Source: Bifidobacterium santillanense
GTDB lineage: Bacteria; Actinomycetota; Actinomycetes; Actinomycetales; Bifidobacteriaceae
Assembly: GCF_018555385.1 (NCBI RefSeq)
Contig: NZ_JAFEJS010000015.1
Location: forward strand, 1-51,154
DNA length: 51,154 nucleotides
Reading direction: 5' to 3'
Below the pieces are notes generated by a model that worked only from the letters and a program-made list of their open reading frames with translations, was not told the DNA's origin and did no database searches. Positions 38,088 through 45,296 of the stretch are shown piece after piece. How positions within the stretch are numbered: the stretch's first letter is position 1; each line of letters opens with the position of its first letter. Both the position numbers and the translations under genes were made by a program.

Positions 38088-38352
38088 TTAGCGCCGCGCG
38101 AAGTCCCGCAGGAACTCCAGCGACGTCAGCCCCCGGTCGATGGCCACATGGGCCAGGCCGATGACGCCCGAACTCGCCTCATCGTCGCACGATTCGATGC
38201 GCAGCGACGAGGTGGCGAGTGGCTGGGTGCGGGCCCACACGCGCTCGCGGATGCCGCTCATCAGTAATTCGCCGCAGTGTGACAATTCCCCGCCGACGAC
38301 GATGCACGACGGGTTGAGCAGGTTGACGCTACTCGAAGGCAGACGCGACTGA
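38088..38352 (-). pseudogene. C-terminal fragment of a ROK-family repressor/sugar kinase
   Basis: The minus-strand frame ending TAA at 38088 encodes about 85 residues including NLLNPSCIVVGGELSHCGEL, which matches the C-terminal ROK motif of NagC/XylR-type proteins, then SGVIGLAHVAIDRGL. No start, helix-turn-helix or ATP-binding part exists upstream: similarity stops near 38352, where unrelated sequence with terminator hairpins begins. It is a 5'-truncated pseudogene and marks the edge of the accessory island. Confidence 0.8.
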
Positions 38353-38405
38353 GTCGATGAACCGGCACGGCTCCGGGGCGCATGGGCGCCGCATGGCCGA
38401 AAAGA

Positions 38406-38440
38406 AGCGCCGTTCCCCCGTTCGGGAGGGACGGCGCTTC
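38406..38440 (-). terminator. Terminator of the YbjN-family gene
   Basis: AAGCGCCGTTCCC pairs with GGGACGGCGCTT; on the minus strand the stem is followed by CTTTTC. It ends the transcript of the gene at 38596-39144. Confidence 0.75.
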
Positions 38441-38498
38441 CTGCGTTCTTCCGGAACGCCTCTGGTCGGACCGTACGTTGGGATGTGCGGAGCAGGGA

Positions 38499-38527
38499 GT
38501 GGTTTCCGTCGGGACCACGGAAACCAC
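38499..38527. terminator. Second hairpin after the YbjN-family gene
   Basis: GTGGTTTCCGT pairs with ACGGAAACCAC around a seven-base loop. There is no T tract; it may assist termination. The remaining bases between 38353 and 38595 show nothing else. Confidence 0.45.
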
Positions 38528-38595
38528 GTCGGGGATTCGGCCCGTCGGCACGAGGGGAGGCCCCATACCGAACGCCAACGGCCGCGCCGAGGAGG

Positions 38596-39144
38596 TCAGT
38601 CCGCCGGCTCGGAGGAGGACTCCGTGTCGACGTCGTCCGTGTTCTCGCCGTCATCCTCGTCGGGATCGTCCTCGTCATCCGTAGCTCCGTCCTCGTCGCC
38701 GTCGATGAAATCGGCGAGCACGAGACGCAGGTAGTCGTCACCGTAGTCCGTCCAGGTGCTGCACGCGGTGGCGATCAGGGCGTCCAGCATCCTCTCGGAC
38801 GGCAGGTCGCCGTCCCCGTACGGCACGCAGATGCGGAAGAACGTGTCCCCGTCGTCGGGATCGATGTCGAAGTTGCCCATGCGCAGCTTGTAGTTGGCGC
38901 GCGTGAGCATCATCACCAGCTTCCGGATGGTCGCCTCATCCGTGCGGTCGGGCTTGATGGAGGGGTGCGCGAGCAGCAGGAAGATCTCCTCGCAGGTGTT
39001 GATGCTCAGGTCGATGTGATGCATCCTGCACTCGACGGGCAGCATGACACGGAAACGGGACTTGCCGTCGAAGAAGTAGTGGATGTCGTTGTCGTCGAAG
39101 TACTGCCGCACGCGACGCGCGAGCGGGGAGATGGCGGTGCCCAT
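38596..39144 (-). CDS. YbjN-domain protein (type III chaperone-like fold)
   Basis: A 182-aa protein. Residues 5-145 match the YbjN pattern: VRQYFDDNDIHYFFDGKSRF, then CRMHHIDLSINT, IRKLVMMLTRANYKLRMGNF and DIDPDDGDTFFRICVPY. YbjN proteins have a fold like type III secretion chaperones and in E. coli affect stress and motility genes. The last 35 residues are almost entirely acidic (DEDDPDEDDGENTDDVD). AAAGGAT seven bases before ATG 39144 supports the start. It is the last gene of the island's minus-strand block, with its own promoter motif and terminator. A chaperone-like partner role for another island product is conceivable but unproven. Confidence 0.72.
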   Translation of the reverse strand: MGTAISPLARRVRQYFDDNDIHYFFDGKSRFRVMLPVECRMHHIDLSINTCEEIFLLLAHPSIKPDRTDEATIRKLVMMLTRANYKLRMGNFDIDPDDGDTFFRICVPYGDGDLPSERMLDALIATACSTWTDYGDDYLRLVLADFIDGDEDGATDDEDDPDEDDGENTDDVDTESSSEPAD

Positions 39145-39189
39145 GATCGGATCCTTTCGGTTCGGACGGTTCCTGTAACCGTCGTGACG

Positions 39190-39224
39190 CCCCGTATAGG
39201 CGTATCCCGTGCGGAACCGGACGG
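39190..39224 (-). promoter_or_regulatory. Shared promoter/operator motif, copy 1 (upstream of YbjN-family gene)
   Basis: The plus-strand bases CCCCGTATAGGCGTATCCC and the following GCGGA and GGACGG match 44491-44526 nearly base for base. Both copies lie 43-46 bases upstream of a minus-strand start codon. On the minus strand the core reads GGGATACGCCTATACGGGG. Conserved sequence and spacing suggest a common promoter or regulator site. Confidence 0.6.
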
Positions 39225-39260
39225 AAAACCCGGAAGCGATTCCGATCGCCGACGCTCCCG

Positions 39261-40172
39261 TCACCCGCGATCCAGCCCCAGCCAGCGCGCCAGCGAGAAC
39301 GACGTCTCCGGTTCGTAGGGGCCGAGCCGGGAGTCGATGCGCAGCAGCAGACAGACGATCGCCGTCATCGCCGCCGCGGTCGGCAGCGCCTCGAGCACAC
39401 CGTGCGCGTGCCAGAGCATCCTCCCGCATCCGTAGGAGACCGCGAGGACGATGTTGCCGCACAGGTACAGATGCGCCGGCCAGGCCGGACTGCGCTCGAC
39501 CACCGCATAGGCGATGCGCCACGCCGTCTGTACGGCGAGATACAGGACGATCAGCGTCAGGCACATCCTCGCGGGGAGCGCTAGGGGAAGGTACGACTCC
39601 CCGGCGGCCGCGCCCAGCCGCCCCACCGTCGCCGAGATCAGCAGGACGGTCGCCACGGTCGCGAGGCATCTCGTGAAACGCGCCCGTCGACGTTTCGACC
39701 TCCCGTCGCCCGCGGCTCCGCGGCGCATCGCGGTGCATTCGGCGACCAGCAGGGTGAGCAGCAGCAGACCCCAGCCGGAATCGGTGCACACGCGGGAGTC
39801 GATGTCGGCGAGGTCGCCGTGCGTCAGCAGCGGACGTAGCAGCGCCGCACCGGCAAACGAACCGTAGACCTCGCCGCGGATCACCAGGTCGAATCCCGCG
39901 CCGTGGATGGCCATCGCATCCCTGACGTCGGCGAGCGCCATCAGGGTCGTCTCCGCCACGAGCAGGAGGAACGCCAGCCGCATCGCCGTCCGGATCCGAG
40001 CCCACCATCGCGCCGCCGGACTCATGAGCGCCAACGCGAGACGCGTCGTGAGCCGGTTCGGCGGCTCGGGCAGGTCCGGAGCCGCGTCGATGGCGCCGCC
40101 GCGCTCGCCGTCGGTGTCGTGCCGTCGCCCGTCGTCCGGGGCGTCGCCGGATCCGTCACAGGGGCGTTCCAT
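39261..40172 (-). CDS. Hypothetical polytopic membrane protein (island)
   Basis: A 303-aa protein with about six hydrophobic helices (LAFLLLVAETTLMALADV, GLLLLTLLVAECTA, ATVATVLLISATVG, MCLTLIVLYLAVQTAW, LCGNIVLAVSYGCG, AAMTAIVCLLLRI) after a polar, acidic N-terminus of about 45 residues. No family is recognised. It overlaps the end of the HerA-like ATPase gene by 17 bases; GGAGGGAGGG just before ATG 40172 favours that start over 40190. Tight coupling suggests it works with the ATPase, for example as its membrane anchor or channel. That role is inference. Confidence 0.62.
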   Translation of the reverse strand: MERPCDGSGDAPDDGRRHDTDGERGGAIDAAPDLPEPPNRLTTRLALALMSPAARWWARIRTAMRLAFLLLVAETTLMALADVRDAMAIHGAGFDLVIRGEVYGSFAGAALLRPLLTHGDLADIDSRVCTDSGWGLLLLTLLVAECTAMRRGAAGDGRSKRRRARFTRCLATVATVLLISATVGRLGAAAGESYLPLALPARMCLTLIVLYLAVQTAWRIAYAVVERSPAWPAHLYLCGNIVLAVSYGCGRMLWHAHGVLEALPTAAAMTAIVCLLLRIDSRLGPYEPETSFSLARWLGLDRG

Positions 40173-43100
40173 CGGTCCCTCCCTCCTCATCGTTCGCTGG
40201 CGCGTTCACCGCCGGCGGCTCGTGGGTCGTCGACGAACGAACCGCCGGCACATCCTCGAGCGCGATCAGCAGCGCGTCCGCCGCGGCCTCGGACAGGTCC
40301 GCGCGACGCACGGCGCGACGGACGAGCGTCGTGAGCAGTCGGTCCGTCGCGGTCGACCCGATCAGGTTTCGCAGTTGCGTGCGGTGGCGGCGCAGATACG
40401 CGCGCATGTCGGGCAGCAGCTCGCGCCACATCGGCAGGTTGAGCTGCCGCAGACCGTCACGCGGGTCCTCGGCGAGCAGAGCGTCGGCGATGCCGTCGCG
40501 CAGCGCGTCGTCCGTCTCGAAGCGGGAGGCGATCCGCGCGAGCGCATCGGCCGCATCGTCGTTCATCCCGCCGTCCGCCGCCGTTGAGCCGATCCGTCGC
40601 CGGCACCGCAGCCAGACGCGGAACGCGTGGTCGCCCATCTCCCCGGCATGCCCGGGGACGACGTCCCCGCCGTCGAGCAGATGCCGCAGACCGGCCCAGG
40701 CCAGACAGTCGATGGCGTCCCGTCGCCCGTCCATGACACGGGACAGACGGGATTCGACGTCGCGGATCAGCCCCGCGTCGGGGTCGCCCCACAGCGCAGC
40801 GCCCAGGAACAGGGCCATCGGTCCCGCCGCCCGTTCGGCGCGGGCCCATGCGCCGAAGTGCGCGGCGGGATCGCCGGCGCAGCATGGCCACGCCGTCGTC
40901 GGAGCCGTGTTCGTTCCGGTCCCGGCGGCCGGCGTCCGGCGCGCGGCGGCGACCGGACCGTCATCCGGCGCGCCGTCATGCATCCGATCGTCCGCCTCGG
41001 GCATCGCGATGATCGACACGGCCTGCGGCGACGGCTCGAATCGGGAGGACACCAGGCACGTGCCCGGCGCGAGCTCGAGCAGCGTCCGGGACGACGACTC
41101 CGGTAGTCCGATCATGTCCGCCATCAGCCTGCGGTCGGTCGTCTCCATGAGACGATGCGCGATCTTGAGACCGGTGTTGCGCACGGCGTCGCGGGCGATG
41201 CGCGAGGGGCTCTGGTCGACCACGATCACCGATTCGCCGAAGCCACGGATCTCGGCCATCATCGTGGCCAGCATGCGCGACGCGCTGCGCTTGGCCGAAC
41301 CATGCTCCGGATCGTCGTCCACGTCGTCGCCCATCTGGGGCATCACGCGATGCGCCTCCTCCAGCACGAACAGGTGCCTCGCCTCGTCGGACAGGCCGCG
41401 TTCGCGCGCGTGCGCCCACACGGCCTGGCAGAGCAGCAGCACGAGGAACGACCGGGTCTCCTCGTCGGGGATGTCGTCGAGGCAGATCACGGCGGGACGA
41501 TCGAGGAGATCGGTGATCATCGACGAGTCGGGCCAGCAGAAACGCGGCGCCATGTCGGGCGCGAGCAGCATGTCGAGACGCAGGTCGATGGCCGCGCGGA
41601 TGTTCGACTCGACCTCGGGATCGTAGCCCAGCCCGCGCACGAACGCATCGGCCATGCCGCGCACGTCGAACAGCGACGGGACGGCACGCGTCCCCTCGCC
41701 GCAGCGTTCGGCAACACGGCGGAACAGCTGCGTGACCACGAACGGCGTGGGGTTCGGGAACGCGAACGCGCCGCGGATCGCCTCGGTGACCTTCATGAGA
41801 TGGTCGCCCATGCCGGTCCCCGGCCACGGGGCCATCAGGTTCATGCGCAGCTGCGAGCCGTGCACCACGTGCAGACCGCCGTCGAAGCGGGAGACGATGG
41901 GCGTGTACTCGTCCTTCAGCGGGTCGATGAGCAGGAAGGGGATGCGGTGCCGGTTCCACGCCTCGGCGAGCACGCGGCGCAGCGTGGTGGACTTGCCCGA
42001 GCCGGCGCCGCCGCAGATCAGGGCGTGACCCTGCAGGTCCGCGACGGGGATGCCCGCGCGCATGGACGTGCCGCGGAAGACGCCGAGACGGATGTCGCCG
42101 CCCGTGGGTCCGCGCCCCTCGGGTCGGCGGCGCGACGCCGGCAGCGGCGTGCGCACCGACAGTCCGGGCATGCCGCACGACGGCGGCGTCAGCAGGATGC
42201 CGATCTCTCGCGCGGTCATCAGGCTTTCCGCCTCGGGAGCCCGATCGTCGTCCGTCGCGGGCGCCGAGAACGTCTCGTACGCGGTGCCGTCCGAGGCCCT
42301 CGCCGCGCCCTGCAGCGCGTCGGTCAGCCGCAGGACGGCGTCCCCGTCGTCGGACATCGCGACGGTGCGCACCGACCACATGCCGCGGGCGCGCGCCTCA
42401 TTCATCCAGCGACGGTAGGCCGCGGCCCAGTCGTGGACCCGTCGCCACGGGTCGGATGTCACCGTGGCGGTGACGGTGCTGTCGGTGCGGACGCTGCGGC
42501 TCAGCCGGCGCGACGATTCGTCGCCGATCACGCCGAGCTCCCAGGCAAGACGCGAGCGCATGACGTCGCGCGTCGGCGTGCAGCGCAGCACCAGCGTCCA
42601 GTCGCCTGGTACGGTCTGCAGGCGTTCGATGAGCGGGAATCCGTCCGTCGCGTCGCCGTCGCCGGCGTCCGGTGCGGTCGCGCCGCCGGGCTCCTGCATG
42701 CGGAACACGACGCCTCGGGAGCATCGCGGGTTCCGCGGCGGCGCCATGTCCGGGGCGATGCGGCGCAGCGCGCACGTCGGCGCGAGCACCATGCGCGCCT
42801 TGTCGACGAGGTCGTCGCGGAGGAGGCCGCCGATCATGAGATGCAGGCCGTCGCCCCGCCGGCGGATGGCGATGTCGATCGGCCCGTCGCCCTCGTTCCA
42901 TGCGAGCAGCAGACGCTCGAACATGTTCGGTCGTCCCGGGGCCGCCCGCTCGATCTCGTCGGCGGCGGTCCACGGGAGCGGGTCGAACGCGATCCGGCGC
43001 ATGCCCGCCGGGGTGACGTCGCCGTAGCGCAGCGCGTCGAGGACCTCCAGCCCCCTGCGCGCCTCGGCGTTCACGTCGGCGCCGTCGTCGGCGGATGCGC

Positions 43101-43212
43101 GGTCGAGTGCGGACATGGCGCCGGCGAACAGCGGGTCGGCGGCCGGTGCGGTGGTGTCGTTCATGATCTTCCCTTCGGTGTGGTTGCTCGTGTGGTTGCT
43201 CGCGCGGCTCAT
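40156..43212 (-). CDS. HerA/VirB4-like P-loop ATPase (island)
   Basis: A 1018-aa protein. About 375 N-terminal residues have no recognised domain. A large RecA-like motor follows: Walker A CGGAGSGKSTTLRR near residue 405, the HerA-type LIDPLKDEYTPIV segment, VICLDDIPDEE, Walker B LFVLEEAHRVMPQ near 645, and sensor-like VVDQSPSRIARDAV. About 270 C-terminal residues are helical and unassigned. HerA/FtsK/VirB4 motors form hexameric rings that move DNA or protein and occur in conjugation, end resection and defence systems. The ATG at 43212 overlaps the upstream TGA (ATGA); ATG 43164 has a good GAAGGGAAG and is an alternative. The segment between them contains a 13-base tandem duplication. Confidence 0.78.
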   Translation of the reverse strand: MSRASNHTSNHTEGKIMNDTTAPAADPLFAGAMSALDRASADDGADVNAEARRGLEVLDALRYGDVTPAGMRRIAFDPLPWTAADEIERAAPGRPNMFERLLLAWNEGDGPIDIAIRRRGDGLHLMIGGLLRDDLVDKARMVLAPTCALRRIAPDMAPPRNPRCSRGVVFRMQEPGGATAPDAGDGDATDGFPLIERLQTVPGDWTLVLRCTPTRDVMRSRLAWELGVIGDESSRRLSRSVRTDSTVTATVTSDPWRRVHDWAAAYRRWMNEARARGMWSVRTVAMSDDGDAVLRLTDALQGAARASDGTAYETFSAPATDDDRAPEAESLMTAREIGILLTPPSCGMPGLSVRTPLPASRRRPEGRGPTGGDIRLGVFRGTSMRAGIPVADLQGHALICGGAGSGKSTTLRRVLAEAWNRHRIPFLLIDPLKDEYTPIVSRFDGGLHVVHGSQLRMNLMAPWPGTGMGDHLMKVTEAIRGAFAFPNPTPFVVTQLFRRVAERCGEGTRAVPSLFDVRGMADAFVRGLGYDPEVESNIRAAIDLRLDMLLAPDMAPRFCWPDSSMITDLLDRPAVICLDDIPDEETRSFLVLLLCQAVWAHARERGLSDEARHLFVLEEAHRVMPQMGDDVDDDPEHGSAKRSASRMLATMMAEIRGFGESVIVVDQSPSRIARDAVRNTGLKIAHRLMETTDRRLMADMIGLPESSSRTLLELAPGTCLVSSRFEPSPQAVSIIAMPEADDRMHDGAPDDGPVAAARRTPAAGTGTNTAPTTAWPCCAGDPAAHFGAWARAERAAGPMALFLGAALWGDPDAGLIRDVESRLSRVMDGRRDAIDCLAWAGLRHLLDGGDVVPGHAGEMGDHAFRVWLRCRRRIGSTAADGGMNDDAADALARIASRFETDDALRDGIADALLAEDPRDGLRQLNLPMWRELLPDMRAYLRRHRTQLRNLIGSTATDRLLTTLVRRAVRRADLSEAAADALLIALEDVPAVRSSTTHEPPAVNAPANDEEGGTDGTPL

Positions 43213-43946
43213 CGTGCGGCTCCGCGGGTCTCGTCAGGGTCCCTCACGTCGATGCGTTCGCCCCCGGCGTTCCAGGCCATCGCCCGTTGCGAGGTGATGG
43301 TCTGCCCCTCCAGCAGGGGCATGATCGTGGCGGGGGAGTAGTCGAGCACCTCGTGGCGCTGGGCGTCGGCCACGAGGATGCGTCCCTCGTGGTTGACCAC
43401 GTTGTAGGCATGGCCGCCGGAGCTGCCGCCGGGCGTATCCCAGTGGGTCACGACGATGGCGCTCGCCCCCGGTCCGGCCTCCCGCAGCTGGCGGTACAGG
43501 GCGTCCGGGTCGGTGGGCGCGTACGTCTCGTGCGCCCACTGCTCGGTGACGTGGGTCAGCTCCCCGCGCCGGCCCGCCGCCTCCACGCCGTAGCCGCGCC
43601 AGGAGGATTCGAACGCGCGTGCGCAGTCGGCGCAGTTGTTGCTGTATTCGGGCCCCTCGCCGAAGTGCGGGTTGACGTGCTCCACCAGCGCGCGCGGATC
43701 GCGGAACCGTTCGGTGGGCCCGGTCGGCGGGGCGGTCGGTTCGATGTAGCCCCGTTTGTTCTCGGTGAAGATGCGGGGCTCCTCGGCGCCGTGCAGCCTC
43801 GTCTCCTTGGGGTTGACGGAGATGATCTGACTGCGGTGCGCGTCGTGCGACCAGCCGGTCTCGCCGTCGCGCTGCGACCAGCCGGTCTCGGCCGACGTCC
43901 GGGCGCCGGCATGCTCGAGACCGCTCGAGCGTTGCCGCGATGTCAT
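43209..43946 (-). CDS. Papain-fold (Tox-PL glutamine deamidase-like) protein
   Basis: A 245-aa protein. The C-terminal half matches the papain-like toxin/glutamine deamidase pattern: NNCADCARAFES (Cys105 or Cys108), GGHAYNVVNHEGR (His179) and LVADAQ (Asp194), giving a Cys-His-Asp triad. The N-terminal 95 residues are polar, with a tandem ETGWS repeat, and lack a signal peptide. In polymorphic toxins and effectors this domain deamidates or cleaves host or rival proteins. Here it is stand-alone, 13 bases after a 162-aa unknown gene and coupled (ATGA) to the HerA-like motor gene. No separate immunity gene is identified. The family call rests on motif spacing alone. Confidence 0.7.
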   Translation of the reverse strand: MTSRQRSSGLEHAGARTSAETGWSQRDGETGWSHDAHRSQIISVNPKETRLHGAEEPRIFTENKRGYIEPTAPPTGPTERFRDPRALVEHVNPHFGEGPEYSNNCADCARAFESSWRGYGVEAAGRRGELTHVTEQWAHETYAPTDPDALYRQLREAGPGASAIVVTHWDTPGGSSGGHAYNVVNHEGRILVADAQRHEVLDYSPATIMPLLEGQTITSQRAMAWNAGGERIDVRDPDETRGAAR

Positions 43947-43959
43947 CGGCCGGCCCCGG

Positions 43960-44448
43960 TCAGCGGGCGTCGCGGCCGAACAGCAGCGCCTCGACGCGGA
44001 CGTCGTCGATGCCGTCGCGGGTCTCCACCGACCAGTCGACGGACATGGCGGCGCCGTCGGGCAGCCTGGGCCCCATCATCAGCGTGCCGACCGTCCTGAG
44101 GGACGCGGAGGCCGGCAGCTCGACGTGGAAATACGCATGGAACACGGTGCGGAACAGATCGCCCGCGCCGGCGTCCTCGAGAGCGAGCTCGCCCAGACGG
44201 TCGACGGCGGCCTGATCGTCGATGGCGGCGGTTGCGGAGCCGAACCATGCGAGGTCGCCGAGCGCGGCGGTTCCGCGCAGGGCGTCGGCGTCATCCGGTC
44301 CGGTCTGCGGGCGGTCGGGATCGTCGTTGCGGGTCGCGTCGGCGAACAGGGCGAGCGCCCGGGCCATGCGTCGGGCCGCGTTCTCGCCGCATCGGGGCTG
44401 CGGGGCGGAATGACGGGCGTGCGACGGCTCGATGTGTTGGGTGGACAT
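43960..44448 (-). CDS. Hypothetical protein, first gene of the motor/papain-fold operon
   Basis: A 162-aa acidic protein. Residues 15-95 look helical (ENAARRMARALALFADATRN; LGELALEDAGAGDLFRTVF); the last 65 are beta-like (YFHVELPASASLRTVGTLMM, SVDWSVETRDG). There is no signal, membrane segment or known motif. GAGGAGG before ATG 44448 is a strong ribosome site. The promoter motif at 44491-44526 lies just upstream, so this gene leads the unit with the papain-fold protein, the HerA-like ATPase and a membrane protein. It could be a chaperone or immunity partner by position only. Confidence 0.6.
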   Translation of the reverse strand: MSTQHIEPSHARHSAPQPRCGENAARRMARALALFADATRNDDPDRPQTGPDDADALRGTAALGDLAWFGSATAAIDDQAAVDRLGELALEDAGAGDLFRTVFHAYFHVELPASASLRTVGTLMMGPRLPDGAAMSVDWSVETRDGIDDVRVEALLFGRDAR

Positions 44449-44490
44449 GGATACCTCCTCTGTGACGTCGGGGGCTTGATCGCCCTCCGA

Positions 44491-44526
44491 CCCCGCATAG
44501 GCGTATCCCCGGGCGGATTCGACGGT
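44491..44526 (-). promoter_or_regulatory. Shared promoter/operator motif, copy 2 (upstream of the 162-aa gene)
   Basis: CCCCGCATAGGCGTATCCCC followed by GGCGGA and CGACGG is the counterpart of 39190-39224. It lies directly after a terminator hairpin and 43 bases before the next start, as expected for a promoter. Confidence 0.6.
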
Positions 44527-44552
44527 TTTCCCCGTTGAAAACCGTCGAATCC
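44515..44552 (-). terminator. Hairpin ending the 728/244-aa gene pair
   Basis: GGATTCGACGGTTTTC pairs perfectly with GAAAACCGTCGAATCC around a six-base loop. It lies nine bases beyond the stop of the 244-aa gene and separates the two minus-strand units of the island. Confidence 0.75.
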
Positions 44553-44561
44553 CGAATCCCG

Positions 44562-45296
44562 TCACGCCAGCGCGATGCTGATGCGTTCCGGCAGTGCGCC
44601 GTCGGGTGCGGCGACCATGCCGAACCTCGTGGGCGCCATCGCGACGCCGGTGGTGGCGGGCGGCAGCTCCGTGGACGTGCCGTCCGGCCAGTGCAGCGTC
44701 ACCCGATAGGTGCGCGGCCGCGTCGTCGACTCGATCTGCACGATGATCACGCCGGCCCTCGTGTCGTGGCGGCGGGCGTACACCGTCAGATGATCGGCGT
44801 GGAACTGCGTCTCCCACTCCTCGACGGGTTTCCCGGGCTCCCGCGACGCGTCGTCGCCGCGCGTGCCGACGGCGGCGAGCATCGTCTCGTCGAACGGGCA
44901 CGCCTCCAGTTCGAGGCTGAACAGGTCCATGTCCCAGTCGGCGTCCGTCCAGCCGCGGCCGGCGGCGTGCGCGATGTCCAGATTGAGCCGGGGGCCGCCG
45001 TCGCGCTCCTCCCGGCGGATGGCCCGTCGGAAGCCCTCCGGCAGCGCCTCCAGGCCCGTCTCGTTCGCGGCGCCGATGGCCGCCTGACGGGACTCCCAGA
45101 TGCCGTTCACCTGGCTGATCAGTTCGGGGTCGTCCAGTACGGCGCGCGCCAGTTCCTCGCCGAACCCGCCGGTCGCGCCACGGCCGATGGTCCAGGCCGA
45201 GATCTCCGGGCCCCTCCGTCCGTGCCACACGTCCCGCGCGGCCTGCCGGGCCGCCGGGCCGAGCAGCAGTTCGTCGAGCGTCAGATCGTCACTCAT
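44562..45296 (-). CDS. Hypothetical protein (244 aa), coupled to the 728-aa gene
   Basis: A 244-aa soluble, acidic protein. It opens SDDLTLDELLLGPAARQAAR and has a charged middle (RRAIRREERDGGPRLNLDIA), then a region rich in Trp and acids (GRGWTDADWDMDLFSLELEA) and a beta-rich end (RVTLHWPDGTSTELPPATTG). No domain is recognised. Its ATG overlaps the TGA of the upstream 728-aa gene (ATGA), so the two are translated together and probably form one functional unit. A strong terminator follows. Confidence 0.6.
   Translation of the reverse strand: MSDDLTLDELLLGPAARQAARDVWHGRRGPEISAWTIGRGATGGFGEELARAVLDDPELISQVNGIWESRQAAIGAANETGLEALPEGFRRAIRREERDGGPRLNLDIAHAAGRGWTDADWDMDLFSLELEACPFDETMLAAVGTRGDDASREPGKPVEEWETQFHADHLTVYARRHDTRAGVIIVQIESTTRPRTYRVTLHWPDGTSTELPPATTGVAMAPTRFGMVAAPDGALPERISIALA

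Noticed and set aside
38353..38741. N-terminal continuation of the ROK fragment
   Set aside because: The frame stays open to 38741 but the residues are Thr/Arg/Ser-rich noise overlapping two hairpins and the YbjN gene; no ROK features are present.
41155..43341. Long plus-strand frame across the HerA-like gene
   Set aside because: It is low-complexity Arg/Ala/Gly/Val translation opposite a gene with clear Walker motifs and coupled neighbours.
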